A DNA stretch of 64,000 nucleotides from Stentor coeruleus (lineage: Eukaryota; Ciliophora; Heterotrichea; Heterotrichida; Stentoridae), in assembly GCA_001970955.1 (NCBI GenBank), contig MPUH01000060.1, positions 62,001-126,000 on the forward strand, read 5' to 3'. Positions within the stretch are counted from its first letter, which is position 1; each line of letters begins with the position of its first letter. This document shows, piece after piece, positions 52,058-60,611 of the stretch. The notes beneath the pieces were generated by a model. The model worked only from the letters and a program-made list of their open reading frames with translations, ran no database searches and was not told the origin of the DNA. The position numbers were made by a program, and so were the translations under genes.

Positions 52058-52774
52058 TTAAGATCTAAATTGGAGATTTTTCGTATCACTAAAATTACCT
52101 AGTTGACTAAGCCCATCAAGAAATTGCATAAAACTAACGATTTTTCCATCAATCTCTACTGAAAAATCAATACATGTTAACAACCTTAGCTTCTGATAAC
52201 GTACAGGAAGGTCTAAAGAATCCACTCCTGATAAAGCTAAAAACGAATTCACAAGCAAAGATTCACTTGACTGATTTTTAGCCAACTCAGCAATTTTCTT
52301 CGATAAAAGTTGTTTGTCTTCCCACGCGTTTTCACTTTTCTCAACTTCTTCATTCTCTTTTTTAAAATGCTCAGTTATTTCATTTAATATATCTTCTCTG
52401 CGGGATTTCAAATGCTTAATCAACTTATTGAAATTTTCTTGAATCTGAGCCATAACTAAATTTTGTGAACGAACTAAACGAGATTTCGAATCTCGTATTT
52501 CATGTAAAAATCTTTCAGCATAATCAGGGCCTAGTTTACCTGCTTTGTTTGTTTTATCAATTTTATCTCTTATAAGTCTTGCAGCTTGTCCTGGAGACAA
52601 AACTTTATGTCCTTGATGATTACCAAACATTAAGCACGAAGGGCAAATAACAATTCTACATTCTTCACAATAAGCTTCATTTGCCCTTCCATGCTCAGGA
52701 CAAAACCCAATATTGAGTTCTTGTTCAGCAGCAAGGTATTGTGAACCTCTACGTGTTGATCTTGAAGAAGCCAT
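52058..52774 (-). CDS. B-box zinc-finger and coiled-coil protein (TRIM-like, no RING)
   Basis: The product is 238 residues; the ATG is preceded by TTATAA. A B-box lies at residues 25-56: C25, H28, C36, C39, C44, C47, H53, H56 (FCPEHGRANEAYCEECRIVI then CPSC...HQGH). A coiled coil (~95-175) and a helical tail follow. No RING finger precedes the B-box, so ubiquitin-ligase activity is not supported; B-box/coiled-coil modules usually scaffold and oligomerise. The upstream gene on the same strand stops 13 nt before this start. Confidence 0.88.
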   Translation of the reverse strand: MASSRSTRRGSQYLAAEQELNIGFCPEHGRANEAYCEECRIVICPSCLMFGNHQGHKVLSPGQAARLIRDKIDKTNKAGKLGPDYAERFLHEIRDSKSRLVRSQNLVMAQIQENFNKLIKHLKSRREDILNEITEHFKKENEEVEKSENAWEDKQLLSKKIAELAKNQSSESLLVNSFLALSGVDSLDLPVRYQKLRLLTCIDFSVEIDGKIVSFMQFLDGLSQLGNFSDTKNLQFRS

Positions 52775-52787
52775 TTATAACTTACAA

Positions 52788-53375
52788 TTAATCGTTGATT
52801 TGCCAAGCTGTTAAGGTTATATCAACAATATCTAAGAACTTGGGAAGATCTGTTTTTTTGGATTCAGGTTGAGATAAGCTTATAAAGTTAAGATTTTCAC
52901 GAACTTCAGGGGTTTTTGAGTTATGCGGAATATTTTTTTTGATTTTTTTCAAAGATACATACTTTGATAAGTTTATTGATGCTGGTTGAGATAGTTTTTT
53001 GTTTGTTGGAGTTTGGGGTTTTTTGGTTTTGCTTTCGAAATCAGGGTTTTGGTTGAGTTTTCTTATGGAGATTTTGCCTTTTGTAGAAAGTTTTAAGGCT
53101 TCACGGCTTGCGAAAAGATTGTTTTTGTAGGCTTCCATGATTTTGTTGATTTTTTTAACCATTCTGCTTCGATGCTCATTGTTTTTATGTATTCTCGAGT
53201 ATGAACGCTTTTGAAGTGAGTCTTTATATGGGGGGGAGTATGAAATATTGATATCTGGTTCAAGTGATAGCTTTAATGATTCGATAATCTGAAGGGCTTT
53301 TTTAGAAAAGAAAGGTGAATTAAATCTTGTATTGTCTTTGCGGAATTTATTAAAGTATTGAATCACATCATTCAT
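52788..53375 (-). CDS. Basic hypothetical protein
   Basis: The product is 195 residues, strongly basic and mostly disordered (Lys, Ser, Asn and Pro rich). A helix-prone start (DVIQYFNKFRKDN) and a basic helix (RMVKKINKIMEAYKNNLF) are seen. No known domain. The ATG is preceded by CTATAAAATATA. The stop is 13 nt before the B-box gene on the same strand. No 15-nt intron joins the two frames, so they are separate genes. Confidence 0.6.
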   Translation of the reverse strand: MNDVIQYFNKFRKDNTRFNSPFFSKKALQIIESLKLSLEPDINISYSPPYKDSLQKRSYSRIHKNNEHRSRMVKKINKIMEAYKNNLFASREALKLSTKGKISIRKLNQNPDFESKTKKPQTPTNKKLSQPASINLSKYVSLKKIKKNIPHNSKTPEVRENLNFISLSQPESKKTDLPKFLDIVDITLTAWQIND

Positions 53376-53429
53376 TATATTTTATAGTTTATGTATAAAA
53401 TTTTGTAAAAATGTGCCAGCAATGATTTT

Positions 53430-53639
53430 TTATTGTTTCTTGTGGGATGATAAGTTGTTTACATATGCTTTTAATAGTTCCAGTTTGAATTCGTCATTAC
53501 TTGGAATAATAAATTCACACTCAAGTTTTAAGGAAAATTGAAAAAAAAGAATTTTACCCATTTCGGTATCAAGCACAGCCTTTGCAATATTCCCTAATAA
53601 ATTCAAGGAATATTTACTTATTATAACTAAAAATTCCAA
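53430..53639 (-). CDS. Doubtful small hypothetical protein
   Basis: A 69-codon frame (starting ISKYSLNLLGNIAKAV near its N-terminus) has a protein-like composition but no ATG at its start. The first Met is at residue 27 (MGKILFFQFSLKLEC), and the frame is open upstream to a TGA without a Met. It may be a short protein starting at that Met, a 3' exon, or chance. Confidence 0.3.
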   Translation of the reverse strand: MEFLVIISKYSLNLLGNIAKAVLDTEMGKILFFQFSLKLECEFIIPSNDEFKLELLKAYVNNLSSHKKQ

Positions 53640-53943
53640 GATATTATTTTTTTTTGGATTGCTAAATATGAAGTATATTCATTTATATATCAGTTTAATC
53701 TAAACACAATTTCTAATTTTAAAAAAAAAAATACACTATAATGAATATCTTTAAATACCAAGTTCAATAATTAATGCAACCAAAGTAAAAATAACTCAAA
53801 GAAGCCATTATTCCCTAAAACTTAATTACAACAACATAAGCCCAAAAAAAACCCAAAAAAAACTCACAATCATTATCTATAATTTCTACAACATAGCATC
53901 ATATAAAATTACCATAGGTGACAAATTATTTAAAATATAATAA
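53640..53943. other. 5' flank of receptor gene
   Basis: A/C-rich in its second half, with TATAAT just before the receptor ATG. Nothing else is seen. Confidence 0.5.
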
Positions 53944-56900
53944 ATGGGATTTTTGCTACTTCAATTTTTAATCGTGAGCTCTTCTGCTATAAACATTCAA
54001 ATTATAATATCAGATCAAACTTCAGCTAATGAATCAAGCCAACTTGAAAGTTCATTTACTAGTTTGGGACACGAAGTCTCTATAGTAGATGTTTCAAACT
54101 TACAAACTATTCAACCATCAATAGCTTCAAATATGAACATTGGAATAGACTATACCCAATCTCCTTTCTATAGCCTTGAAATATCAGAATATAGCAGAAC
54201 TTGGGGTATAATCATTCTTAAAAATAATTGTGAAGAGTTTACTCCTGAAACATGGACTTTTTGTGTTCATCCAACTCTAAATGCATATGCCTTGGCGCTA
54301 TACTCATTATTCCAGTATTTAGATTGGAAAAAAGTTGTTATAATATCTGATACTTCAAGTCAATCATTAAAACTTGGCTTGGAAATTGAAAAAGTATTCA
54401 ATATTATGTTTCATAGTTTCCTTAGTGTGGATTCCGAACAAGGAATATTTGATGATTTTGTTGGAAAAAAAATCAAAGCGGGGGGATATAAACAAGTACT
54501 AGTCCTTGGCGATAGCATTTTTACAAATAAAGTTTTGATGAGTTTTTATAATAAACTAGTTTATCAAACAAGTGGGATTATTATTGTAGGTAAAGATCTT
54601 AGTATAACTTCAAATGAAAAAACACTTTTGTTCTTTGAGAAAGGACTTGAAAAAACATCTTCAGACTTGGAATACACTATAAATGCCTTGATGATTTTTA
54701 TTAATTTAGCTAAAGAGTATTCAGAAAAAAATCAGGATTTTACAAACTTTTCTTTAATGGGATTTTTAGAAAAGAATACAATAAATCATATGAAATTAGC
54801 TGATTTTACTTTAGCGAATATTATTTCTGGAGAAAAGGTTTTTATTGGAAATTGTATTTCAGGTGTTGTGAATTTTACTCAGGATCCAGTATTCCCATCA
54901 GGAAATCTTGATAATAACAACCCTACTATAGGTGTTTCAATTAGTTTTAATAATCCTGTAGGGTTTCCATCAGCTACTCAAGGTGCTTATATGCAATTGG
55001 GTGCTATTTTTGCTGCAACATATATAAATATAACAAAGTCACTTTTGAAAAACCATGATTTAACAATATTTTATGCATCATGTGGTTCTGAGTTCTTTTT
55101 TCATGATTTAAGTTATTATTGTTGGTTAAACAGTAACCCTTTCTTAGGAAGTTTTTATATAGCCTCACCTGTTTTAGATGTTATTCTTGGAGAAAATCAG
55201 GTTTTTAATGAATTAGGAGTTAAAATCCCAATGATAGGAGGCTTAGTTATCAATGAAGGCTTAACAAACAAAACGAATTATCCCATGTTTACCAGAATTG
55301 TTGCCTCAGATTCAAATCTGGCATATTTAATAAATTTATTTAATGTTCTAGGTTGGCACAAATTCAACTTTTTATATACAAACAATACTCAAGGGCTTCA
55401 AAGTATGGAAAGTGTACTTAAACTAGGACTTAATGTTATTAATAGAGAAGATTTAAGAGCAGTTCCTGAAGGGTATAACTCAAGTCAATTTGAAAAATAC
55501 AAAGAAATATTTTTAGAAATTGAAAGAACTAAAGTTAGACCTTTATTCCTAATGGCTAATTTTCCTGATATTTTTTATATCGCTGAATCTCTTTATGATA
55601 TTGGACTTCGTTCAGGTGATATAATAGCTTTTTTTGTATACAAAGTATCTGCTAATATTAACATGCTAACAGACGTAAATTTAAAGAAAAAAGTTGTTGA
55701 AATTTTAGAAGGAAATCTTATTGCATTTGCACAAGAATGGGTAGGCGACTATGGAAAAAATGTTAAAAATATGATAACTGATGCTTTTGGACTACCAAAT
55801 GATTATAAATGTTTTTCATATGATTCGATGATGCTTGGATTAAATGCAGTTGATTTTTTGTTATTAAGTGGCAGTTTGTATGAAGATCCTGATAAAGTTA
55901 ATCAAGCTATTAGAATGCAAAGATTTACAGGATGCTCAGGGATTGTATCGATAAATAGTGAAAGCAATGATAGAAAAGGGTTTAAATTTGGAGCATATCA
56001 AGTAACTTTTGATAATAATACTGGGCTTTTTTATGATAAATTGTTTTGTGATGTTAATCAAGATTCATTAACCCCGTTAGTATTTGTTGATAATTTTACA
56101 TGGCCTAATGGACAAACTGATGTACCTTCAGATTCGAGACTTTATGGACTTGAATGTCCTTTTGAAGATAGAGAAAAAGTGGTGAATGATAAGGCTACAG
56201 CTATTTTTTATGTTTTATCATTGTTTTTTATGTTTTATACTGCAATGTTGTCATTGTTTTTTTGGAAGAAATGGTGGAATTCAGATATTAAATTACTATT
56301 TCAGTCATCAGAGATTAAATTTGGAGATTATGTTGTGATGATTGTTATTGTTGTTGATTTGTTTCAAATTATGGGAATGGGTCCTGACCTTACACCATTT
56401 CTTTTTGGAGCTAGTAAAATACCTGATTATATATCTGTAAACATGTCTAATATTATCAATTTTACTAAAGATGTATATTGGATGGGTGTTTATGTAACAT
56501 TGATTACTTGCTTAGTTTGGTTCTATTTGTCAATTGTTGTGATTTTCAGGTTAGATGAAAAATTTAAATATTCAGTGTTCAAGTTTTCGAATACCTTGGC
56601 TATTTCACTTATGCCAATTATTGGAGATTTACTATTTTTACCTATTGTAAGTATTTTGCTTTTTATATTTGATTGCCATGAAGGCACAGGTGAATCCCTA
56701 ACTGAATCTTTTTTAACAAAAGATTGTTCAACATATTGTTGGAAAGACCATCACCTAACATACTCAATACTATCAATTTTTACTCTATTAATATTTTTAC
56801 CTTTATCAATATTCTTAAGACCTGTCTGGCAAGAATTAGTTGCAGAAATGAATATAAAAACGAATTCGATTTTTCATATAACAAAAGGAATTTTACAAGT

Positions 56901-57399
56901 TTTACTTGTAATACTAAACAGAACTGTTAAAAAAGTTCATCAATCAGCTCATGGAGTTATTATTGTTTTATTGCTTATAGTTTATTCTTTATTTCTAAAT
57001 CGATACAAGCCTTTTAATTACCCACGTTTAAATATGTGGAAACAACTAAGTATTGCTGCAGCTTGTTGGAGTTTATTAATAGCATCAGGATATTGGCTAA
57101 CATTTGTTTATTCATATATGTGGTTATGCTTATTTGCTTTTGGGTGGATTATTATTGGAGGGATAGGAATTTTCCTTCAGAAACGCAAGTTCCCTAGTCT
57201 TTTATTTAGTCAAAAGTCTTTAGATATTTCAGCACTTGTTAAATTTACTTTCACAAATACGATTAAACTAGAGAGTTTACCTATTCATAGAATGTCAACA
57301 GTAAATTATGCAACAGGATTTAAGTATGAAGTAGGAAAGGATGAAAATAATGAATCAAAGTTATTTAAAAGAATTGCAGCAAGGCTTAAAACGAAGTAA
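53944..57399 (+). CDS. Large receptor: tandem periplasmic-binding-like ectodomains plus multi-TM region
   Basis: The product is 1151 residues in one exon. A signal peptide is at 1 to ~16 (MGFLLLQFLIVSSSA). The ectodomain (17-745) contains two stretches with the rhythm of type-1 periplasmic-binding/ANF-receptor folds. The first is about 17-320 (LDWKKVVIISDTSSQSLKLG). The second is about 326-735 (TIGVSISFNNPVGFPSATQG, FTRIVASDSNLAYLINLFNV, LGWHKFNFLYTNNT). N-glycosylation sites are numerous. Then come about eight hydrophobic helices (~752-772, 792-812, 842-866, 884-908, 939-959, 1001-1019, 1033-1053, 1058-1079) and a ~70-residue basic tail. The layout resembles class C GPCRs, though the TM part has the look of ciliate large receptors (LNRYKPFNYPR). 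It is probably a chemosensory or cell-surface receptor. Confidence 0.8.
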   Translation: MGFLLLQFLIVSSSAINIQIIISDQTSANESSQLESSFTSLGHEVSIVDVSNLQTIQPSIASNMNIGIDYTQSPFYSLEISEYSRTWGIIILKNNCEEFTPETWTFCVHPTLNAYALALYSLFQYLDWKKVVIISDTSSQSLKLGLEIEKVFNIMFHSFLSVDSEQGIFDDFVGKKIKAGGYKQVLVLGDSIFTNKVLMSFYNKLVYQTSGIIIVGKDLSITSNEKTLLFFEKGLEKTSSDLEYTINALMIFINLAKEYSEKNQDFTNFSLMGFLEKNTINHMKLADFTLANIISGEKVFIGNCISGVVNFTQDPVFPSGNLDNNNPTIGVSISFNNPVGFPSATQGAYMQLGAIFAATYINITKSLLKNHDLTIFYASCGSEFFFHDLSYYCWLNSNPFLGSFYIASPVLDVILGENQVFNELGVKIPMIGGLVINEGLTNKTNYPMFTRIVASDSNLAYLINLFNVLGWHKFNFLYTNNTQGLQSMESVLKLGLNVINREDLRAVPEGYNSSQFEKYKEIFLEIERTKVRPLFLMANFPDIFYIAESLYDIGLRSGDIIAFFVYKVSANINMLTDVNLKKKVVEILEGNLIAFAQEWVGDYGKNVKNMITDAFGLPNDYKCFSYDSMMLGLNAVDFLLLSGSLYEDPDKVNQAIRMQRFTGCSGIVSINSESNDRKGFKFGAYQVTFDNNTGLFYDKLFCDVNQDSLTPLVFVDNFTWPNGQTDVPSDSRLYGLECPFEDREKVVNDKATAIFYVLSLFFMFYTAMLSLFFWKKWWNSDIKLLFQSSEIKFGDYVVMIVIVVDLFQIMGMGPDLTPFLFGASKIPDYISVNMSNIINFTKDVYWMGVYVTLITCLVWFYLSIVVIFRLDEKFKYSVFKFSNTLAISLMPIIGDLLFLPIVSILLFIFDCHEGTGESLTESFLTKDCSTYCWKDHHLTYSILSIFTLLIFLPLSIFLRPVWQELVAEMNIKTNSIFHITKGILQVLLVILNRTVKKVHQSAHGVIIVLLLIVYSLFLNRYKPFNYPRLNMWKQLSIAAACWSLLIASGYWLTFVYSYMWLCLFAFGWIIIGGIGIFLQKRKFPSLLFSQKSLDISALVKFTFTNTIKLESLPIHRMSTVNYATGFKYEVGKDENNESKLFKRIAARLKTK

Positions 57400-57446
57400 G
57401 ACATAATAATAATGACTAACCAAAAACTTTTAAATTTCGAATTTGT

Positions 57447-57601
57447 ATTTCAATATCCAAAATTGATTTTGCTAACTTGGAAATAAAGTTAAAGTAGAAA
57501 ANTGTAATAATCTTTCTTAATAAAAAAAATAATACAAATAAAATGAATTTCAATATCCAAAATTGATTTTGCTAACTTGGAAATAAAGTTAAAGTAGAAA
57601 A
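57447..57601. repeat. 55-bp direct repeat flanking a single N (contig-overlap artefact likely)
   Basis: Copy 1 is 57447-57501, directly followed by the N (57502). Copy 2 is 57547-57601, with 44 nt of unrelated sequence after the N. Confidence 0.9.
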
Positions 57602-57605
57602 ATAG

Positions 57606-57836
57606 TTAGGTTGGCGGGGTTATAACCTCGTCCGGTCCAGGTTTGAGAGTCCTGTGACCTCTTTCTTTCAGCTGATTCTGGATGGTGTACCACTCGTTGT
57701 CTTTAATAATTTGCTCGTTGACTTTTCCCAGTAGTTTTTTAGAGTTTCTTTTTTTGAGAGTGAGTATAACTGAGGCAAGTCTTGCGTTTATTTTTGGAAA
57801 TAAACCTTTTATTCGAAATGAAAAAACTTTTAGAAT
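57606..57836 (-). other. Less-AT-rich open frame without ATG, coding-like
   Basis: A 76-codon minus-strand frame with no start ends at TAA (57606). It reads INARLASVILTLKKRNSKK, LLGKVNEQIIKDNEWYTIQN and QLKERGHRTLKPGPDEV. Codons are unusually rich in C and G (AAC, GAC, ACC, CTC, CCG). Above a TAG at 57837 the same frame continues for about 30 codons (LNLFRDSETLFQILNENIRD). No family is recognised. It could be a broken or partial gene at a contig junction, or a structured RNA; the second strand gives no tRNA or rRNA. Confidence 0.35.
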
Positions 57837-58183
57837 CTAAATGATTAATATCATCATTTTAAAATTGATGAGTAAGAGTTTATCTCTAATATTTTCATTC
57901 AAAATTTGAAATAGGGTTTCTGAATCTCTAAATAAATTAAGATGATTTTTTTTAAACTTTTACAGCTAAATACTTATTTTCCTATCAATTTCTAGAAGTA
58001 TTTAGGATAAAAGAACCAAAGATAATTTGACTTCTATTAGGAAAAAATAACGCTTATATAGTTAAGAGTAAAAATAATAAAGAATTAATAACTAAAATAA
58101 ACTCTAAGATTCTAGGTAAAATGAATAGATTATTTTTTTATGTATGTTGATATATCCTATTTGAATAAAAGATATATTTTTTA
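57837..58183. other. Intergenic, 5' flank of CNBD gene
   Basis: AT-rich; on the minus strand it may hold the upstream part of the open frame ending at 57606. Otherwise nothing recognisable. Confidence 0.5.
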
Positions 58184-60386
58184 ATGATATCATCAAGAAG
58201 TTTTGCTAAAACAAGCTCATCATTTGCTCCTAATTCATCAGACAAATGGAGAAGAAAGCCTTTTTCTTTAGATCTGGCTTCAAGAAGCCACAATCATTTA
58301 AATGATATCGATGATATTCCTTCATTAGATCCAAAAACATTGCATTATTCAGAATATCAAGGTAACAATAAACAAGTCAATCAACTACTTCAGACAGCCT
58401 TTACTATGTATGAGGTGGGTAGTATAGAAGGTGCTGTGGAAATATACAAAAAAATCATAAAAATTGATAGTAGATGTGGAGTTGCAGCTGTTAATTTGTG
58501 TTCCGCATATATAGTTCAGACGTTGTATAAAAGTGCATTTGAGATTCTAGATTCAATGTTCCTAAAAAAGTCTGAGTTTGCAATTGGTTCATACAACAAA
58601 GCAATTTGCCTTATCATGCTCAAGCAATTTGATGCTGCATCTAAATGTTTAGACTCAATGTGTAAATATTGTCAAGGAGAACTTCTAGACGATGTTAAAT
58701 CTTTACAAAAATATATTTCAAAGCATAATATTAATTCAGAACTACTATCTATTTCTTCAAAACACAGGGCATCAAGCAATTTTAGATTTCCCTATGTCCA
58801 ACAACTTGATCTTTCAAACAAAATGAAAGCATCCAACAAATATAAAACAATGCTAACTGATATTGACTCTATAATGAAAAATAATCCTCAAGGTATTATA
58901 ATACCTAAACCATTACAATCAGCTAAACAAGCTTTAAAAGAATTTATAAAAGTTCCAAAGAAAAAAAAAATAATCAACGTACAAAGAATGGCTCTAACAG
59001 AACGAAGCAAAGAAGAAAAGATTGAAAAAAGTTTAAACTTAATCAATGACCTTAGAGCTAATAAAAAGCATTTTATGGAAGATGAGTACTACATGAATTT
59101 ACCAGACGAAAAAAAAATTACTGAAACAATCATATCGAATCAACTTACTACACAAGCAATAAATGAAATCGTTACTGAATATTCAAAATCTTTTTCAGAA
59201 AGAGATTACTCAAAACTATCACAAAATTTATCCCACCTTACCTTTTTTTCAAAATTTTCACACAACATAATCTCAGAATTTGCCAAAAAATCATTCTTAA
59301 CACATTTCGAACCTGGAGATACAATAATTTCCCAAGGTGACAAAGGGGATAATATGTATATAATCCTAACAGGATGTATAACAGTTATGAAAAAATGTGA
59401 AGATTTCGGTAATTTAGAAGTTCAAATAAACTCTTTATATCAAGGAGAAACATTTGGAGAAATGGCTTTACTTGCTGAAGCTGAAGATGAAAATATTAGA
59501 CGAAGTGCTAGTTGTATTTCTGAGCAAAATTCTTTAGTTATTGGGATGTCAAAATCAGATTATAAAGAAATACTTTTGCATATGATGAAAAATGATATTC
59601 ATGGAAAAGCCGCATTTTTTAGTTCTTTAATATTTTTCCCAGGTGTTGATCATTATAGTCTTATACCTCTTGCTGCTAATATTGAACCAGTAACATATGG
59701 GGTTAATGATATAATTCTTGAAGCAGGTGAACCACCACAAGGATTATATGTAGTATATAAAGGACGTTGCAGTATAAATTGGGAAGGATATATATTAAGG
59801 AAAAGATATGGTAATAGAAAAGCAATCACAAGAGCACCTAAACCTTTTTTAAGTGATAAAATACCAGAAAGACAACCTAAACAATCGAAAATGCTCAGTT
59901 CTGCTATAGATTTAGGGGATTCTGATCAATTGCATAAAGCATCGAGGTATTTAAAGACACAAAGAATACCAGAGATGCTTAAAACTTATGATTTGTATAA
60001 AAATTGCATTGAGTTACATAAACTTAAGTACACAAAGAATACCAGAGATGCTTAAAACTTATGATTTGTATAAAAATTGCATTGAGTTACATAAACTTAA
60101 GTCTGGAGATTTTTTTGGATGTAGGGCAATTTTATCTGAAACAGCTCGAACTCCAGCTAAATTTAGTGTTGTGGCGGATAGTGTTGAAGTTAAGGTATTT
60201 ATTTTTAAATTTAAACACTTTTCATTGCTTCCAGAAAGTGTAATGGTATTTTAAATATAGGAAACATTTAGAAGAATTATGGAAAAATCGTATGAGCCTG
60301 ATTGCCCTACAAATATGACTGAAATTGAACTGAAAAAAGTGATGGAACAGTGGGAAAATTTCAAGATTGAGCTTTCGAGGAGATAG
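58184..60386 (+). CDS. TPR and double cyclic-nucleotide-binding-domain protein (frame broken by 73-nt tandem duplication)
   Basis: The N-terminal ~60 residues are Ser-rich. TPR-like helices lie at ~70-160 (FTMYEVGSIEGAVEIYKKII, SYNKAICLIMLKQFDAASKC). Cyclic-nucleotide-binding domain 1 is at ~350-475 (THFEPGDTIISQGDKGDNMY, GETFGEMALLAE...RRSAS, i.e. FGE and the phosphate-binding Arg). A second CNBD starts at ~485 (NDIILEAGEPPQGLYVVYKG) and continues (SGDFFGCRAILSE). A 73-nt tandem duplication (59957-60029, 60030-60102) shifts the frame in the middle of CNBD2. Counting one copy restores it, after which a 15-nt intron (60246-60260) leads to the true end (…KIELSRR) at 60386. No kinase domain is present, so it is probably a cAMP/cGMP-responsive adaptor. 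Confidence 0.8.
59957..60102. repeat. 73-bp perfect tandem duplication inside CNBD gene
   Basis: Two adjacent identical copies: 59957-60029 and 60030-60102. The unit length is not a multiple of three, so the duplication breaks the reading frame in the second CNBD. Confidence 0.93.
60246..60260 (+). other. 15-nt intron in CNBD gene
   Basis: The intron reads GTATTTTAAATATAG, with A at position 10. It removes an in-frame TAA and extends the second CNBD helix in phase 0. Confidence 0.85.
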
Positions 60387-60611
60387 ATATTGAATTAAAT
60401 ACAACTTCTCTTTATTTATTATATAATGAGATTTTTATTAAAATATTTCTTTGTTAGATAGTCTTTACAAAGCGTTTATATATATTATTTTTAAGCTATT
60501 TGTTTATATATCCAAATAATGTTTTATGGAACTTTAATTTTATAATGTTCAAGGAGTTATTACAATAAAATAAATAAACTATTAAACTATGTATTGCTAA
60601 TTATAATCATT

